A stretch of DNA of 64,000 nucleotides from JALYNX01 sp963724825 (lineage in GTDB: Bacteria; Actinomycetota; Acidimicrobiia; Spongiisociales; ZC4RG35). The notes under the pieces were generated by a model. That model was not told the DNA's origin. It did not search any database and was given only the letters and a program-made list of their open reading frames with translations. This document shows, one piece after another, positions 19,362-28,284 of the stretch (positions within the stretch are counted from its first letter, which is position 1; each line of letters starts with the position of its first letter). The stretch covers positions 62,001 to 126,000 of the forward strand of contig CAVRWT010000008.1 in assembly GCA_963724825.1 (NCBI GenBank), read 5' to 3'. The position numbers were made by a program, and so were the translations under genes.

Positions 19362-19850
19362 TCAGGCGAGGAGATCGTCGGCGTACCACCGCAACGAGCG
19401 CTGATATGCCTCGAGCGGCCCGGGATTGGTGAGCAGAAGGTCCAACAACTCTGACACCGCTTCTGGTGCATGGTCGGCGCTGGTCAGCGCCAGTGCGAGG
19501 AAGGCACGTGCCGCTCGGTGTCGAGGGTTCTCCTCGCATACCGCGGTCAGGATTTCAACCGCCTCCTGGGTCTGGCCGAGGTTGCGAAGGGTGCTTGCCA
19601 GCTGGATGCGGGCTCTAAGCCGCTCGTCGTCGTCGAGGCCGGCAGCTAGTGCCGCCCGGTAAGGCGCGACGGCCTCTTCTTCCCTTCCGGCCGAGTCATA
19701 GGCGCCCGCCAGGTGAAGGGCCACCCTCGGATTCCCGGGATGTCGATCAGCCAGGTCGATGAAGTGATCGATGGCTTCCTGGTACCGCTCTTCGTCGAGC
19801 AATAGGTCCCCGGCTTCGAGGGAAGCTTCCAATGCTTGCGGATCGACCAT
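19362..19850 (-). CDS. Small TPR protein
   Basis: 162 residues, nearly all tetratricopeptide-like helical pairs: ERYQEAIDHFIDLADRHPGN, then HLAGAYDSAGREEEAVAPY, then LASTLRNLGQTQEAVEIL and a last half repeat. There is no signal peptide and no enzymatic domain, so it is probably a protein-protein adaptor. It lies immediately downstream of the anchored repeat-family protein on the same strand, with a 48-base gap. A partner cannot be named. Confidence 0.75.
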   Translation of the reverse strand: MVDPQALEASLEAGDLLLDEERYQEAIDHFIDLADRHPGNPRVALHLAGAYDSAGREEEAVAPYRAALAAGLDDDERLRARIQLASTLRNLGQTQEAVEILTAVCEENPRHRAARAFLALALTSADHAPEAVSELLDLLLTNPGPLEAYQRSLRWYADDLLA

Positions 19851-19898
19851 GGATCGACTGTACCGCTGCCATGCAGGGCTCTTGCATCAGGGCTGCCC

Positions 19899-20201
19899 TC
19901 AGCTGCGACGGATCGAACCGTCGAATGGTGTGTGTCTCAGGGCCAATTCGGCTCGATGGTCGGTGATGGCCTGGAGACGCTGGGCGCGTTGCTCCGAAGT
20001 CATTTGTAGACGTCGTGCCTGGATCGATGGCTCGAGTCTGGTGATGTTCGAGTCGACGACTCGTCCTGGATCCGAGCGATCGGCGCTGAGCCCGAGCCCG
20101 ATGCCAAGGGCTAGGACCAGAGCGGCAACTCCGGCTCCGACAGCTCGCGAACGGCCACTGGATTGGGGTGCCCTCGGCCAACCAACGACACTCGTGGACA
20201 T
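19899..20201 (-). CDS. Small membrane-anchored protein, paralogue of the 30 kb gene
   Basis: 100 residues. The N-terminal cytoplasmic part, MSTSVVGWPRAP, is followed by one hydrophobic segment (about 22-40, GAGVAALVLALGIGLGLSA) and a charged extracytoplasmic part with repeated arginine/glutamine patterns (RRLQMTSEQRAQRLQAI). The start motif, the single anchor and the upstream box CTGATACG are shared with the larger protein at 29694-30504, so I treat them as one small family. Function unknown. GAGGAGGAA precedes the ATG. Confidence 0.65.
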   Translation of the reverse strand: MSTSVVGWPRAPQSSGRSRAVGAGVAALVLALGIGLGLSADRSDPGRVVDSNITRLEPSIQARRLQMTSEQRAQRLQAITDHRAELALRHTPFDGSIRRS

Positions 20202-20271
20202 GACTTCCTCCTCACGATCACGTCGTGGCCTCCATGCTCACGACATCAACGAAGAGGTCAACGCTCACCCG

Positions 20272-20288
20272 CTGATACGTAGTTTCAG
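20272..20288. promoter_or_regulatory. Imperfect palindrome between divergent genes
   Basis: CTGATAC-GTA-GTTTCAG (one mismatch between arms) lies between the divergent 20201 and 20292 starts. The box CTGATACG recurs 76 bases before the paralogous gene that starts at 30504. It is a possible shared operator or promoter element. Confidence 0.4.
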
Positions 20289-20291
20289 ATC

Positions 20292-21560
20292 GTGAGACGC
20301 ACCACGGGTCAGATCGCCGGCGCCGCAGTCACTGGTGGTCTGTTGGGCGCGGTGGGTGGTGCCGCTCTCGGGTCGTCGAGTGGCAACACGGCTTTAGGGG
20401 CTGTGATCGGAGGCATCGTCCTCGCGGTTGTCTCCGGGTGGGCGGACGCCACCAGGCAGCCGGGGGAGCCCCAAGCTCTCGCGGCTCGGATCTTCGGATC
20501 CGTCTTTATCGCCGCCACGATCGGATGGGTACTTGCCTGGCTATTGCCCGACTGGCCGGTGTGGGTGGTGGCCGTTTTGGCCGGACTAGGCACGGGCCTT
20601 ACCGGGCTCAGGCCGTTGAAGGTGCTACTCGGGCTGGTGGTGGGGGCCGTGATCGGTTTCACCCTCTACCTGGTGAGTCCTGACATTGGCTGGCCGGTTG
20701 CCAGCGCTTTGACCGTGGTCACCTATCGCACACTCGCCGCCTCTCTCTGGCGGGGAAAGGAACAGCTCCGGGTGATGGGGGAGCGAGCTTCGGAAGGCGA
20801 TCTTCCGTTCGTGGTTCCCTTCTCAGAGGCGACCAAGCATGTGGGCGTCGACTATCTCGAGCGCTATGCCCGCACCTCCGGTGCCAGTTTCACGCACAGT
20901 CCTGCAGATGTGGGGATCGTGGGCGACTTCGATGAGCTGGCAGGGCCGACCTTCGACCCAAGTCTCGTTCACCCTTTGATCCACGAGTTCTACGAGCACA
21001 CCAGTCGCTTCAAGTTGTCGATCGTGCCTGAGTGGAAACGCTGGATGCGCCTGCCCTATCGGATCTATCGGGAGACCGTCGCCAAGCCTCTGGGACAGGC
21101 GAACGCCCCGTTTGAGATCGAGGAGGTGCAGCGGGGTGTCATCTCCTGGATCGACACCATCGATGTCGACAATGACGGGACTGCTGATTTCCGGGCATGG
21201 ATCCGGGCCTACGAAGACGGCGAACCGATCTACGTCGGGATCTACACCGTGATCCATGTCGATGACATGGCGTACGTGGCTGTTGGCTTTCCCCTGCCAT
21301 CGGGGAATTTCAGCGCAACCCTCCAGCCGTTCAACAACAGGGGCGACGGCCTAATGCTCCGGTCGCACACCGACCGATCCTTACCCGGGCACTACCTGTC
21401 ATTCGTCGACGAAGGTGGCTTGCTCACCACACTCCAACTCGTCGCGTTTGGGGAGGAGATCGATGTGTTTGTGGAAGGTGACGCCTTCAGGACCGAACAT
21501 CGGTTCTCGCTGGGCAACGTCGGTTTCATGACCTTGCACTACGACATCACCCGGCGCTAG
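20292..21560 (+). CDS. Hypothetical membrane protein with a large C-terminal soluble domain
   Basis: 422 residues. The first 160 contain five or six glycine-rich helices (GAVGGAALGS, LGAVIGGIVLAVVSG, FIAATIGWVLAWLLP, VVAVLAGLGTGLTGL, LLGLVVGAVIGFTLYLV). Residues about 165-422 are a soluble domain with DYLERYARTSGASF, IDTIDVDNDGTADFRAWI (an acidic, Ca-binding-like loop) and HVDDMAYVAVGFPLP. I recognise no family for it. The GTG at 20292 is the only good start. It ends 4 bases from the end of the convergent transporter gene. Confidence 0.65.
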   Translation: MRRTTGQIAGAAVTGGLLGAVGGAALGSSSGNTALGAVIGGIVLAVVSGWADATRQPGEPQALAARIFGSVFIAATIGWVLAWLLPDWPVWVVAVLAGLGTGLTGLRPLKVLLGLVVGAVIGFTLYLVSPDIGWPVASALTVVTYRTLAASLWRGKEQLRVMGERASEGDLPFVVPFSEATKHVGVDYLERYARTSGASFTHSPADVGIVGDFDELAGPTFDPSLVHPLIHEFYEHTSRFKLSIVPEWKRWMRLPYRIYRETVAKPLGQANAPFEIEEVQRGVISWIDTIDVDNDGTADFRAWIRAYEDGEPIYVGIYTVIHVDDMAYVAVGFPLPSGNFSATLQPFNNRGDGLMLRSHTDRSLPGHYLSFVDEGGLLTTLQLVAFGEEIDVFVEGDAFRTEHRFSLGNVGFMTLHYDITRR

Positions 21561-21564
21561 TCGC

Positions 21565-22515
21565 CTAGGCAGCTTCTTCCATGGGTGCATTGGGGAGCGG
21601 CCTCGTCTCACTCACGGCTGCTGGCCGCCGCGCGGTGGCCACGAGGGCGACGCTGACGAGGATCAATGGCAAGGCGATGAAGATCGGCCCGGTCACCACT
21701 TCGCCGCCGAGGGTCACCCCGAGGGCGACCGCCACCATCGGGTTTACATAGGGGTAGCTGAGAGCCAGAGCCGGTCGCACCGTGCGGATCAGGTAGAGGT
21801 ACGAGGTGTAAGCAATGATCGAGCCGAAGACGATCAGGTAGGCGAGCGCGAGCCACGCTGATGTCGGCGGCGCTTCCACGATTCGCTCGCCCCGAACCAG
21901 CCCGATGGCCAAGAGCAAAAACCCGCCGGAGAACAGTTGGGCTGCCGGCGCCATGAGGCCGTCAGGCAGATCGAGCCGGGGCCCCCAGATCGAGCCAAAT
22001 GCCCAAAAGATGGGCGAAATTATCACCAGCAGTGTGCCGACGGCGCTGGCGCGGAAGTCGCCCTCCTGGGCGAGGACGAGAACACCCAGGAGGCCGACGA
22101 TCAGCCCGATCCACTCCCGGCGGACCGGCCATTTCCCGAACAAGCCGCTCCAGAGTGCGGCCCACACCGGCGTCATCGCGATCGCCGTGGCGGTGAGACC
22201 CGAACCAACGCCGAGGCTCTCGGCGACCGTCACCAAACTGAGCCCACCGACAAACAGGGGAATCCCCATCAAGATCAGGTTCCTCCACTGACGTGGAGTG
22301 GGGGAGCCGTGGCCACGGGTTCGGAGAACGAGGAACATGATGCTCCCGGCGATGACGAATCGGATCCCGTTCAGTAGGAACGGGGGAAACCCTTCGAGGC
22401 CGAACCGCAGACCGAGGTAGGTCGATCCCCAAATGAAGTAGACGGCAACGAGGGCGGCTGCGATCTTGCCCCGCGATGCGTTGGGAGAGGATGGGGTGGC
22501 AGCTGACTCTTCCAT
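21565..22515 (-). CDS. EamA/DMT-family transporter
   Basis: 316 residues with ten membrane helices in two EamA repeats. The first repeat starts AALVAVYFIWGSTYLGLRFG, and the second contains WALGSIWGPRL-like and YLIRTVRPALALSYPYVNPM sequence typical of RhtA/YedA-type exporters. Members export amino acids or other small metabolites. It is divergent from a CGNR zinc-finger regulator with a 78-base shared promoter region, an arrangement that often means the regulator controls the exporter. Confidence 0.88.
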   Translation of the reverse strand: MEESAATPSSPNASRGKIAAALVAVYFIWGSTYLGLRFGLEGFPPFLLNGIRFVIAGSIMFLVLRTRGHGSPTPRQWRNLILMGIPLFVGGLSLVTVAESLGVGSGLTATAIAMTPVWAALWSGLFGKWPVRREWIGLIVGLLGVLVLAQEGDFRASAVGTLLVIISPIFWAFGSIWGPRLDLPDGLMAPAAQLFSGGFLLLAIGLVRGERIVEAPPTSAWLALAYLIVFGSIIAYTSYLYLIRTVRPALALSYPYVNPMVAVALGVTLGGEVVTGPIFIALPLILVSVALVATARRPAAVSETRPLPNAPMEEAA

Positions 22516-22545
22516 GTCGTTCTATCAGTCTCGGCTGTAGCGGGC

Positions 22546-22587
22546 TATACTCAGTTCGTACCTTACACTATACCTGAAGGAGTAAGG
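22546..22587. promoter_or_regulatory. Shared promoter region with inverted repeat
   Basis: A TATACT box (22546-22551) could be a -10 element for the rightward gene, and TATAGT, read on the other strand at 22567-22572, one for the leftward gene. CCTTAC (22561-22566) and GTAAGG (22582-22587) form an inverted repeat with a 15-base spacer between the exporter and its putative regulator. A candidate operator only. Confidence 0.4.
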
Positions 22588-22593
22588 ACTCAA

Positions 22594-23154
22594 ATGGATT
22601 TTTCGCATTACAGCGGGCAACCGGTCGATATGGCGGTCGACCTGGTGAACACCCTCGACGCCTCGAGCGGCGAGGAGATGATGGTCACCCCGTCCGATGT
22701 CGCCACCTTCATCGAGACCTATGACAGCGCCGACTGGTGCCGGCCCGGCTGGGAGCCGACGGAACGCGACCTGCACGAGGTTCGTGCCTTGCGCTCACGA
22801 CTCCGAGATGTGTTCGAGACAGACGATCAAGAGGTGGCCGCCGCCGTGCTCAACGGGATTCTCTCGGACGTGCATGCGGTGCCGCGGCTCAGCGTTCACG
22901 GGGTGGGCCCTCACCTCCATTTCGAGTCGGAGGATGGGAGCCCGGCCCGCTGGCTGGGGGCGATCACGGCGATGGGTCTCACCGTGGCCATGATCGAGGG
23001 TGGGTTCGAGCGGTTTGGCACCTGCGCTTCGGCTACTTGTGACGACGTGTTCGTGGACACTTCGCGCAACCACTCCCGGCTCCACTGTTCGGGTAAATGC
23101 ACGACCCGGGAGAACGTGGCGGCCCATCGTGCCCGCCAGCGCGAGCAGGACTGA
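22594..23154 (+). CDS. CGNR zinc-finger transcription regulator (ABATE domain)
   Basis: 186 residues. The N-terminal stress-sensing-like ABATE domain includes VDLVNTLDASSGEE, and the C-terminal zinc finger reads FGTCASATCDDVFVD followed by HSRLHCSGKC, ending with VAAHRARQREQD. The four cysteines of the CGNR finger are present although the CGNR tetrapeptide is changed. These are DNA-binding regulators. GAAGGAG lies upstream of the ATG. The divergent EamA exporter is the likely target. Confidence 0.85.
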   Translation: MDFSHYSGQPVDMAVDLVNTLDASSGEEMMVTPSDVATFIETYDSADWCRPGWEPTERDLHEVRALRSRLRDVFETDDQEVAAAVLNGILSDVHAVPRLSVHGVGPHLHFESEDGSPARWLGAITAMGLTVAMIEGGFERFGTCASATCDDVFVDTSRNHSRLHCSGKCTTRENVAAHRARQREQD

Positions 23155-23165
23155 ACCGTTCGCAG

Positions 23166-23528
23166 ATGAAACATCTGCTCAGCTTGCTGGTCACGGGTCT
23201 GGCCCTTTGGATCGCCGTGAGCCTCGTCAGCGGTCTCGATTTCACTGGCTCGGTGTGGGCCTACGCCGGTGTCACCGTCCTGTTCTGGCTGGTGAACGCG
23301 GTCGTCAAACCGATCATGAATCTGCTGAGTCTGCCCATCGTGATCCTCACCCTCGGGCTCTTCATGCTGATCACAAACGCCCTCGCCCTCCAGTTGGTGG
23401 TATGGCTATCCGAGCCGGAACGACTCGACCTTGGCCTCACCTCGACCGGGTTCTGGTGGGCGACCTTCTTCGGGGCGCTAATCGTCAGCGTGGTGCGCCT
23501 CGTCTTCGACAAGGCCTTGAAGATCTGA
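23166..23528 (+). CDS. DUF360/PF04020 small membrane protein (phage-holin-like family)
   Basis: 120 residues with four helices and the family core VNAVVKPIMNLLSLPIVILT followed by LGLFMLITNALALQL. Despite its database label the family is chromosomal and widespread, and its role is unknown. It starts 11 bases after the CGNR gene on the same strand, so they are likely cotranscribed. It converges on the subtilisin-like protease gene, 17 bases away. Confidence 0.8.
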   Translation: MKHLLSLLVTGLALWIAVSLVSGLDFTGSVWAYAGVTVLFWLVNAVVKPIMNLLSLPIVILTLGLFMLITNALALQLVVWLSEPERLDLGLTSTGFWWATFFGALIVSVVRLVFDKALKI

Positions 23529-23545
23529 ACCCGGGCGGTGTGACC

Positions 23546-24940
23546 TCACGGAGCCGTGGTGGTCGTTCCTGTGGGAGCACATCCGTTCTCCACGTACTGG
23601 ACCCCGTCGGCGTCATACCGCGCGTTGGATGGGCTGAGGCCGTTGGCGAGTTGTGCGGTGGCGATCGCAGTAGCGAAGGACGATCCGCTCCAACAAACGA
23701 GTTGCGGGACGTCATTGTCGGCCGCACCTGACAACCCGATGAGATCTGCGCCTGGCGCCCAATCCGTCACCCATGGCCTGTCGTTCGGCGCGAGCCGCAC
23801 CGGGGCCTGATCGACCCACACGATCTCGGTGGCCTGTTGGTCGACGGCGGCCACCGCGTGGATGACGCCGTTTGAGCCTTTCGCGAGCGCAGCGGGGTAG
23901 AAGGGGACAAAGGCAGGCAGACCGGCGACGTCGGGCGCCTTGTAGTTCTCGTTTCCGGCAGCCGCCAGGACGACGGAGCCGGGGTATGTGTCCAGCCAGT
24001 CGTTGGTCATGGTGGTGATCGTGACCATGTCTTTGTCCTGATTCGGGTCGCAGGTGTACGAGCCAAGCGACAGGTTGAGGGCGATCATGTTCTCGTTGCT
24101 GCCACCTGGGTGACGGACCATGAGTCGGGCAATCGCCTCCGCCACCTGAATCTCGGCAGTGGCCGGGCCGGGAGGCAGCTCGTCGTCACCCTGCAAGGTC
24201 ACGGCGTCGGGATTGACCAGTCGCGCCGCGGCGAAGGTCACCTGCTTTCCGGGGGCTATCTGCCTGATCAGCCCTGCGATGAAGGTGCCATGACTCGCCG
24301 GATTTGTGGAGGGCTCGAGCGTTTCCTCGTCGACGTCGTCATATAGGACGAACTTCTCACCTCCGGCGTCCGCGCCGTAGAGCCACGATGGGACCGGGTT
24401 GTCGGATTGCTGCTCAGCGATCCCGGAGTCGACGACAGCGACGCGCCCTCCGTCGAGTGGTGTCCCATCCACATTGGGCAACTCGTATCCGGTCACCACG
24501 ACCGGGTCGGTGCCGGGCTGCATCTTGATGTGATTCGCCACGCCCAACAAATTGATTGGCGCGGCATCGACTCCGACAACCTCTCGGAGGTACATGGAGA
24601 CCTGGAGTGGGTCTTGCCCCACCCGGTAGAAGACGACCATTTCACCGATCTCGCTGCTGACTGCCTCCATGACGTCGTTGGGGATGGAAGGCTCGCTCTC
24701 GGAGGTGGTCTCTGCCAACACGTCCGCGGCGGCGGTTGGATCGACCTCGAGCTCTGTCGTTGCGTCGAACTCTCCAGCCTTGGACACCGCCACAAAGTCA
24801 GTGAGGTAGAAGCAGGCAGTTCCGTTCGGGATCTCGAACTCCGTGAGGTCCAACTCCCGTGCGACATCTGGTCCCGGTAGAACACACGCCGTGGCGACGA
24901 GAGCAACAACGCCGGCGATTACAGAGAATCGAACCTTCAT
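23546..24940 (-). CDS. Subtilisin-like (S8) protease, predicted lipoprotein
   Basis: 464 residues. An N-terminal signal ends in LVATAC, so the protein is probably lipid-anchored outside the membrane. After a propeptide-like region of about 140 residues comes a complete S8 domain: Asp171 in VAVVDSGIA, His217 in ASHGTFIAGLI, the oxyanion asparagine in AAGNE and Ser421 in WSGSSFATAIA. All catalytic residues are intact and there is no frame change. The C-terminus is Thr/Pro-rich. The ATG at 24940 was preferred over a start 4 codons upstream. It is divergent from the TPR-CHAT gene, with 94 bases between them, and forms with it and the ECF sigma gene an association that I recall from other Actinobacteria. 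The substrate is unknown. Confidence 0.88.
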   Translation of the reverse strand: MKVRFSVIAGVVALVATACVLPGPDVARELDLTEFEIPNGTACFYLTDFVAVSKAGEFDATTELEVDPTAAADVLAETTSESEPSIPNDVMEAVSSEIGEMVVFYRVGQDPLQVSMYLREVVGVDAAPINLLGVANHIKMQPGTDPVVVTGYELPNVDGTPLDGGRVAVVDSGIAEQQSDNPVPSWLYGADAGGEKFVLYDDVDEETLEPSTNPASHGTFIAGLIRQIAPGKQVTFAAARLVNPDAVTLQGDDELPPGPATAEIQVAEAIARLMVRHPGGSNENMIALNLSLGSYTCDPNQDKDMVTITTMTNDWLDTYPGSVVLAAAGNENYKAPDVAGLPAFVPFYPAALAKGSNGVIHAVAAVDQQATEIVWVDQAPVRLAPNDRPWVTDWAPGADLIGLSGAADNDVPQLVCWSGSSFATAIATAQLANGLSPSNARYDADGVQYVENGCAPTGTTTTAP

Positions 24941-24994
24941 CACGACCTCCACTAGCTTCCGACGGATAGAGCTCGAAACCGAACAACTGATTCC

Positions 24995-25020
24995 GGAAAC
25001 CAGTAGAAGCTACTCATCTA
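24995..25020 (+). promoter_or_regulatory. ECF-type promoter candidate before the TPR-CHAT gene
   Basis: GGAAAC (24995-25000) and TCTA (25017-25020) are separated by 16 bases, matching the general ECF layout. The pattern GAAAC-N15-ATC recurs before the sigma gene at 27637. No experimental support. Confidence 0.4.
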
Positions 25021-25034
25021 GCGAGAGGCGCCGC

Positions 25035-27635
25035 GTGGAGAATTCGGCCAGCGTGGAGGCGGCCCGCGAGCTCCTCAATGAGGCCCGAGACGAGCCACGA
25101 GCCGCTATCACTAAAGGCAGGCAAACCCTCGGGTTGGCCGCATCTGACGACCACTCCACCAGGGCGATCATCTTGCGTGCCCTCTCACTTGCTTCGCGGG
25201 TGGCGGGCACGATCGAAGAATCGGTCTGGTATGGCGAAGAAGCCGTTCGAGAAGCTGACCTCGCCGGGAGCGCCTCGCTTCGTTCGGAGGCGTTGATGAC
25301 GCTCGCTGGTTCAGTTGCGCTTCGTGGTCAGAACCTGATGGCGCTCGAGCTATTGGCAAAGGCGTACGAAGGGAGTAGCGGCGGTCCGAGGCCGCCATCT
25401 CGTCCCAAGAAGGAGCGATTCGACATCGGTTGGGTGAAGGACGAGCCGCTATGGAATGTTATGCCCGCGCCCTTCCTGTCTTTAGGTCCGTGGGCGATCT
25501 GCCCTCAACTGCTTTGACGCTCAACAACATCGGGCTTCTTATGGCCGACACTGGTGACCTTCGCGAGGCCGAACCAACCTGATCGAGGCCCGAGAGATCT
25601 ATGAGCGTCTTGGTCACAAGAGTGAGCTCGCAGCTTTGGATCACAATCTCGGCGTCGTGGCCGCCTATCAGGGCGACCTGCCGGAGGCGCTTCAACTGTT
25701 CGACGCGAGCGAGTCGCTGCTCGTCGCTCTCCACGGTTCTGCTGCCGAGATCCAAGTGAGTCGGGTCGAAGCGCTGATGTCGGCGGGCCTGTTTCGTGAG
25801 GCTGTGGATCTCTCGGCTTCGTGTCGCTGCCGAAATGCGCTCGCTAGGCCTCATGGATGATGCGGCGGAGGCGTTGTTGGCGGGCACCTTCGCAGCGCTG
25901 CAGGGAGGCGATCTCAAGATGGCAGAGCGTTGGGCCGCCGAGGCGCAGGTGCTCTTTGAGCAACAAGGTCGTGCAGTGTGGGCGGCGAATGCCAGTCAGA
26001 CAGGGATCCAGGCCCGCTATCTGTCCGGAGGCGCCACCCCCGATATGGCCCGCGACGCGTGCACTTTGCCTCAGTCCTCGAAGCTGAGATGCACAGGGTC
26101 CCTGCATTGAATGCCTGTTTGGTCGCTGGCCTGATCGACTTCCGGCTCGGCAGGATCCCGGAGGCCACGGAAAGCCTTCAGCTCGTTGCGGAAGAAGGAA
26201 GGAGAGGCTCGGTCGAGTCTCGTCTTCAGTCATGGCGGGCCGGGCGTTGATCCGCGAGTCGGCAGGGGATCGTAAGGCCGCCGACGCCGCGGCCCGGGCC
26301 GGGATGCGGCTTCTCGACGACTACCAGGCCGCCCTTGGTGCCTCCGACATCCGGACCGGTGTGGAACGATCACGGTGCGGAGCTCGGGGAGCTCGGCCTG
26401 CGACTCGCATTCGAGTCCGCGCAATCCGCGTCGGGCATTCGCATGGATGGAGCGCACCAGGGCACGGGCTCTGCGCCATCGGCCGGTTACACCGTCGGAC
26501 GACCGTGCGCAGGCGGACGATCTGGCCGAGTTGCGCCGGGTGTCTGCGGAGCTGAGATCGGCAGAGGGCGATCGGGCCCGCGACTTGAGGCGGCATGAGC
26601 GCGACTCTCCAGGATTCGGTCCGCAATCGGGGACGTCTTGCTCGAGGTGAAGGCTCGAAGGGCTCGATGACTGTCAACGACTTGGTCAAAGCGCTTGGGG
26701 ATCGGACTCTGGTCGAGTTCGCCTCATTGGATGACCGTCTGTGGGCACTCACCGTGAGAAACGGTCGATTCTCGCTGAGGGAACTGGCGATCGGAACCAG
26801 CCGTTCTCGGCGAATTGGAGAGCCTTCGATTCACCATGCGCCGTCTCGCCCGGGGACGGGGGAATGCGTCGACCGAACTGGCGCGGCAGGTGGCGGCTCG
26901 CCTTGACGAAATGCTCTTTGGCAAGCTCAGTGTCGGATCGGGACCCCTGGTGATAGTTCCCACCCCCGCCCTCCATTCCATGCCGTGGGCAGCGTTGCCC
27001 ACCTGTCGAGGGACGAGCATTCACCGTCGCTCCGTCAGCCGAGCTGTGGTGGCGCGCAGCACGCCGAAGACGGAGGCCGGGATCGGTAGTGGTTGCCGCC
27101 GGGCCCGACCTGGCTCATGCCGGCGCCGAGGCATCGGAGGTGGCCGATCTCTACTCGGGGGTCGAGGCGAGTTGACTCCGATGGCGCGACGGTCGATCGG
27201 CTCCGCACCCTCCTCGACCGGGCCGCCACAGGTCACATCGCATGCCATGCCAGATTCGAGGTCGACAACCCGATGTTCTCGTCGCTGCGACTGACCGACG
27301 GCGATCTCAACGTCTACGACCTGGAACGAATGCGTCGGGTGCCCGACTTGGTTGTCTTGTCGGCCTGTGACTCGGGCTTCAGTGACACCCATCCCGGAGA
27401 GGAGTTGATGGGCTTGAGCTCGGCTTTGCTCAGCCTTGGGGCGAAGTCGTTAGTCGCAAGCGTGGGGCTGGTCCCCGACTCTGAAGCGACACGAGAACTC
27501 ATGGTTGGCCTCCATCGAGGTCTCATCTCCGGTCTGGGCCCGGCAGAGGCCCTTAACCGGGCCCGGGGCTCCCTCGGAGACACGACGGCGGGATACGTCG
27601 CGGCGGCGTCGTTCGTCTGCATCGGGGCCGGCTGA
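25035..27635 (+). CDS. TPR-CHAT caspase-like protease, many frame changes
   Basis: About 860 residues after joining frames. The GTG at 25035 opens the helical part. TPR-like repeats run to about 26400 through several frames (LTLNNIGLLMADTGDLREAE, then LAALDHNLGVVAAYQGDLPE), then the linker FAWMERTRARALRHRPV usual in CHAT proteins and ALGDRTLVEFASLDDRLWAL. The CHAT peptidase domain ends the gene: VIVPTPALHSMPWAALP, GHIACHARFEVDNP with the catalytic histidine (codon 27246), and VVLSACDSGFSD with the catalytic cysteine (codon 27366). About ten frame changes are needed, the densest in the window, so consensus errors or true decay are both open. The last 180 residues, with both catalytic residues, are in one clean frame. 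It is cytoplasmic. The sigma gene follows 55 bases later. Confidence 0.8.
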
Positions 27636-27636
27636 A

Positions 27637-27663
27637 GAAACTTTCAAATCAGATGTATCACGA
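27637..27663 (+). promoter_or_regulatory. ECF-type promoter candidate before the sigma gene
   Basis: GAAAC at 27637-27641, then 15 bases, then ATC followed by ACGAG. The same GAAAC-N15-ATC spacing occurs before the TPR-CHAT gene, followed there by TAGCGAG. This would fit autoregulation by the sigma factor; it is inference. Confidence 0.4.
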
Positions 27664-27690
27664 GGTCAGCCCGGCCCTCTGATCCTTACC

Positions 27691-28284
27691 ATGACCACGA
27701 TGGCTGAAGCCACTACACACGGCGAGCTCTTGGCTCGTGCCGCCCGCGGCGACCAGGCTGCATGGAATGCATTGGTCGAGACCTTCGGGCAAATGGTGTG
27801 GTCGATCGCGCGGAGTTTCCGACTCGACGACGCCTCGGCGAAAGACGTCACACAGACGGTCTGGCTCAAGCTGGTCGAGAATTGCGACCGCATCCAGGAT
27901 CCAGAGCGTCTCCCTGGATGGTTGGCCACCACATGCCGACGTGAGGCGCTTCGAGTTGCCCGATTGCGTGAACGCACCATTCCCACCGAGTTCGAGTACG
28001 ACCTGGAGGATCCATCGCCGTCTCTCGAGGCTCTCCTCGTCGAGGACGAAGAGGTGCGAGGCGTGGTGGCGGCATTTTCCTCGCTAGGCGAGGACTGCCA
28101 GCAGCTGTTGCGCCTCCTGGCGACCGATCCGCCGCTCAGCTACGAGGAAATCTCTGAGATCACGGGTCGACCGGTGGGCAGCCTCGGCCCAACCCGTGCG
28201 CGGTGCATCGGGAGACTCAAGTCGGCAATGGGTATCAGCGCCGACGGTGGAGGCTCTATAGACCAAGGAGGAGATGCAAAGTGA
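27691..28284 (+). CDS. ECF-type RNA polymerase sigma factor
   Basis: 197 residues with the two ECF domains. Region 2 has LARAARGDQAAWNALVETF and DASAKDVTQTVWLKL. Region 4, a helix-turn-helix, has LSYEEISEITGRPVGSLGPT and RARCIGRLK. No membrane or zinc-binding anti-sigma gene lies beside it, which is unusual; the next gene overlaps its stop by 4 bases and has a regulatory-like domain instead. It probably directs transcription of its own cassette, perhaps also the CHAT gene, from GAAAC-type promoters. The ATG at 27691 is the natural start. The gene is in one intact frame. Confidence 0.92.
   Translation: MTTMAEATTHGELLARAARGDQAAWNALVETFGQMVWSIARSFRLDDASAKDVTQTVWLKLVENCDRIQDPERLPGWLATTCRREALRVARLRERTIPTEFEYDLEDPSPSLEALLVEDEEVRGVVAAFSSLGEDCQQLLRLLATDPPLSYEEISEITGRPVGSLGPTRARCIGRLKSAMGISADGGGSIDQGGDAK

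Noticed and set aside
23166..23528. Phage holin, suggesting a prophage
   Set aside because: The PF04020 family is chromosomal and common; no other phage genes are near.
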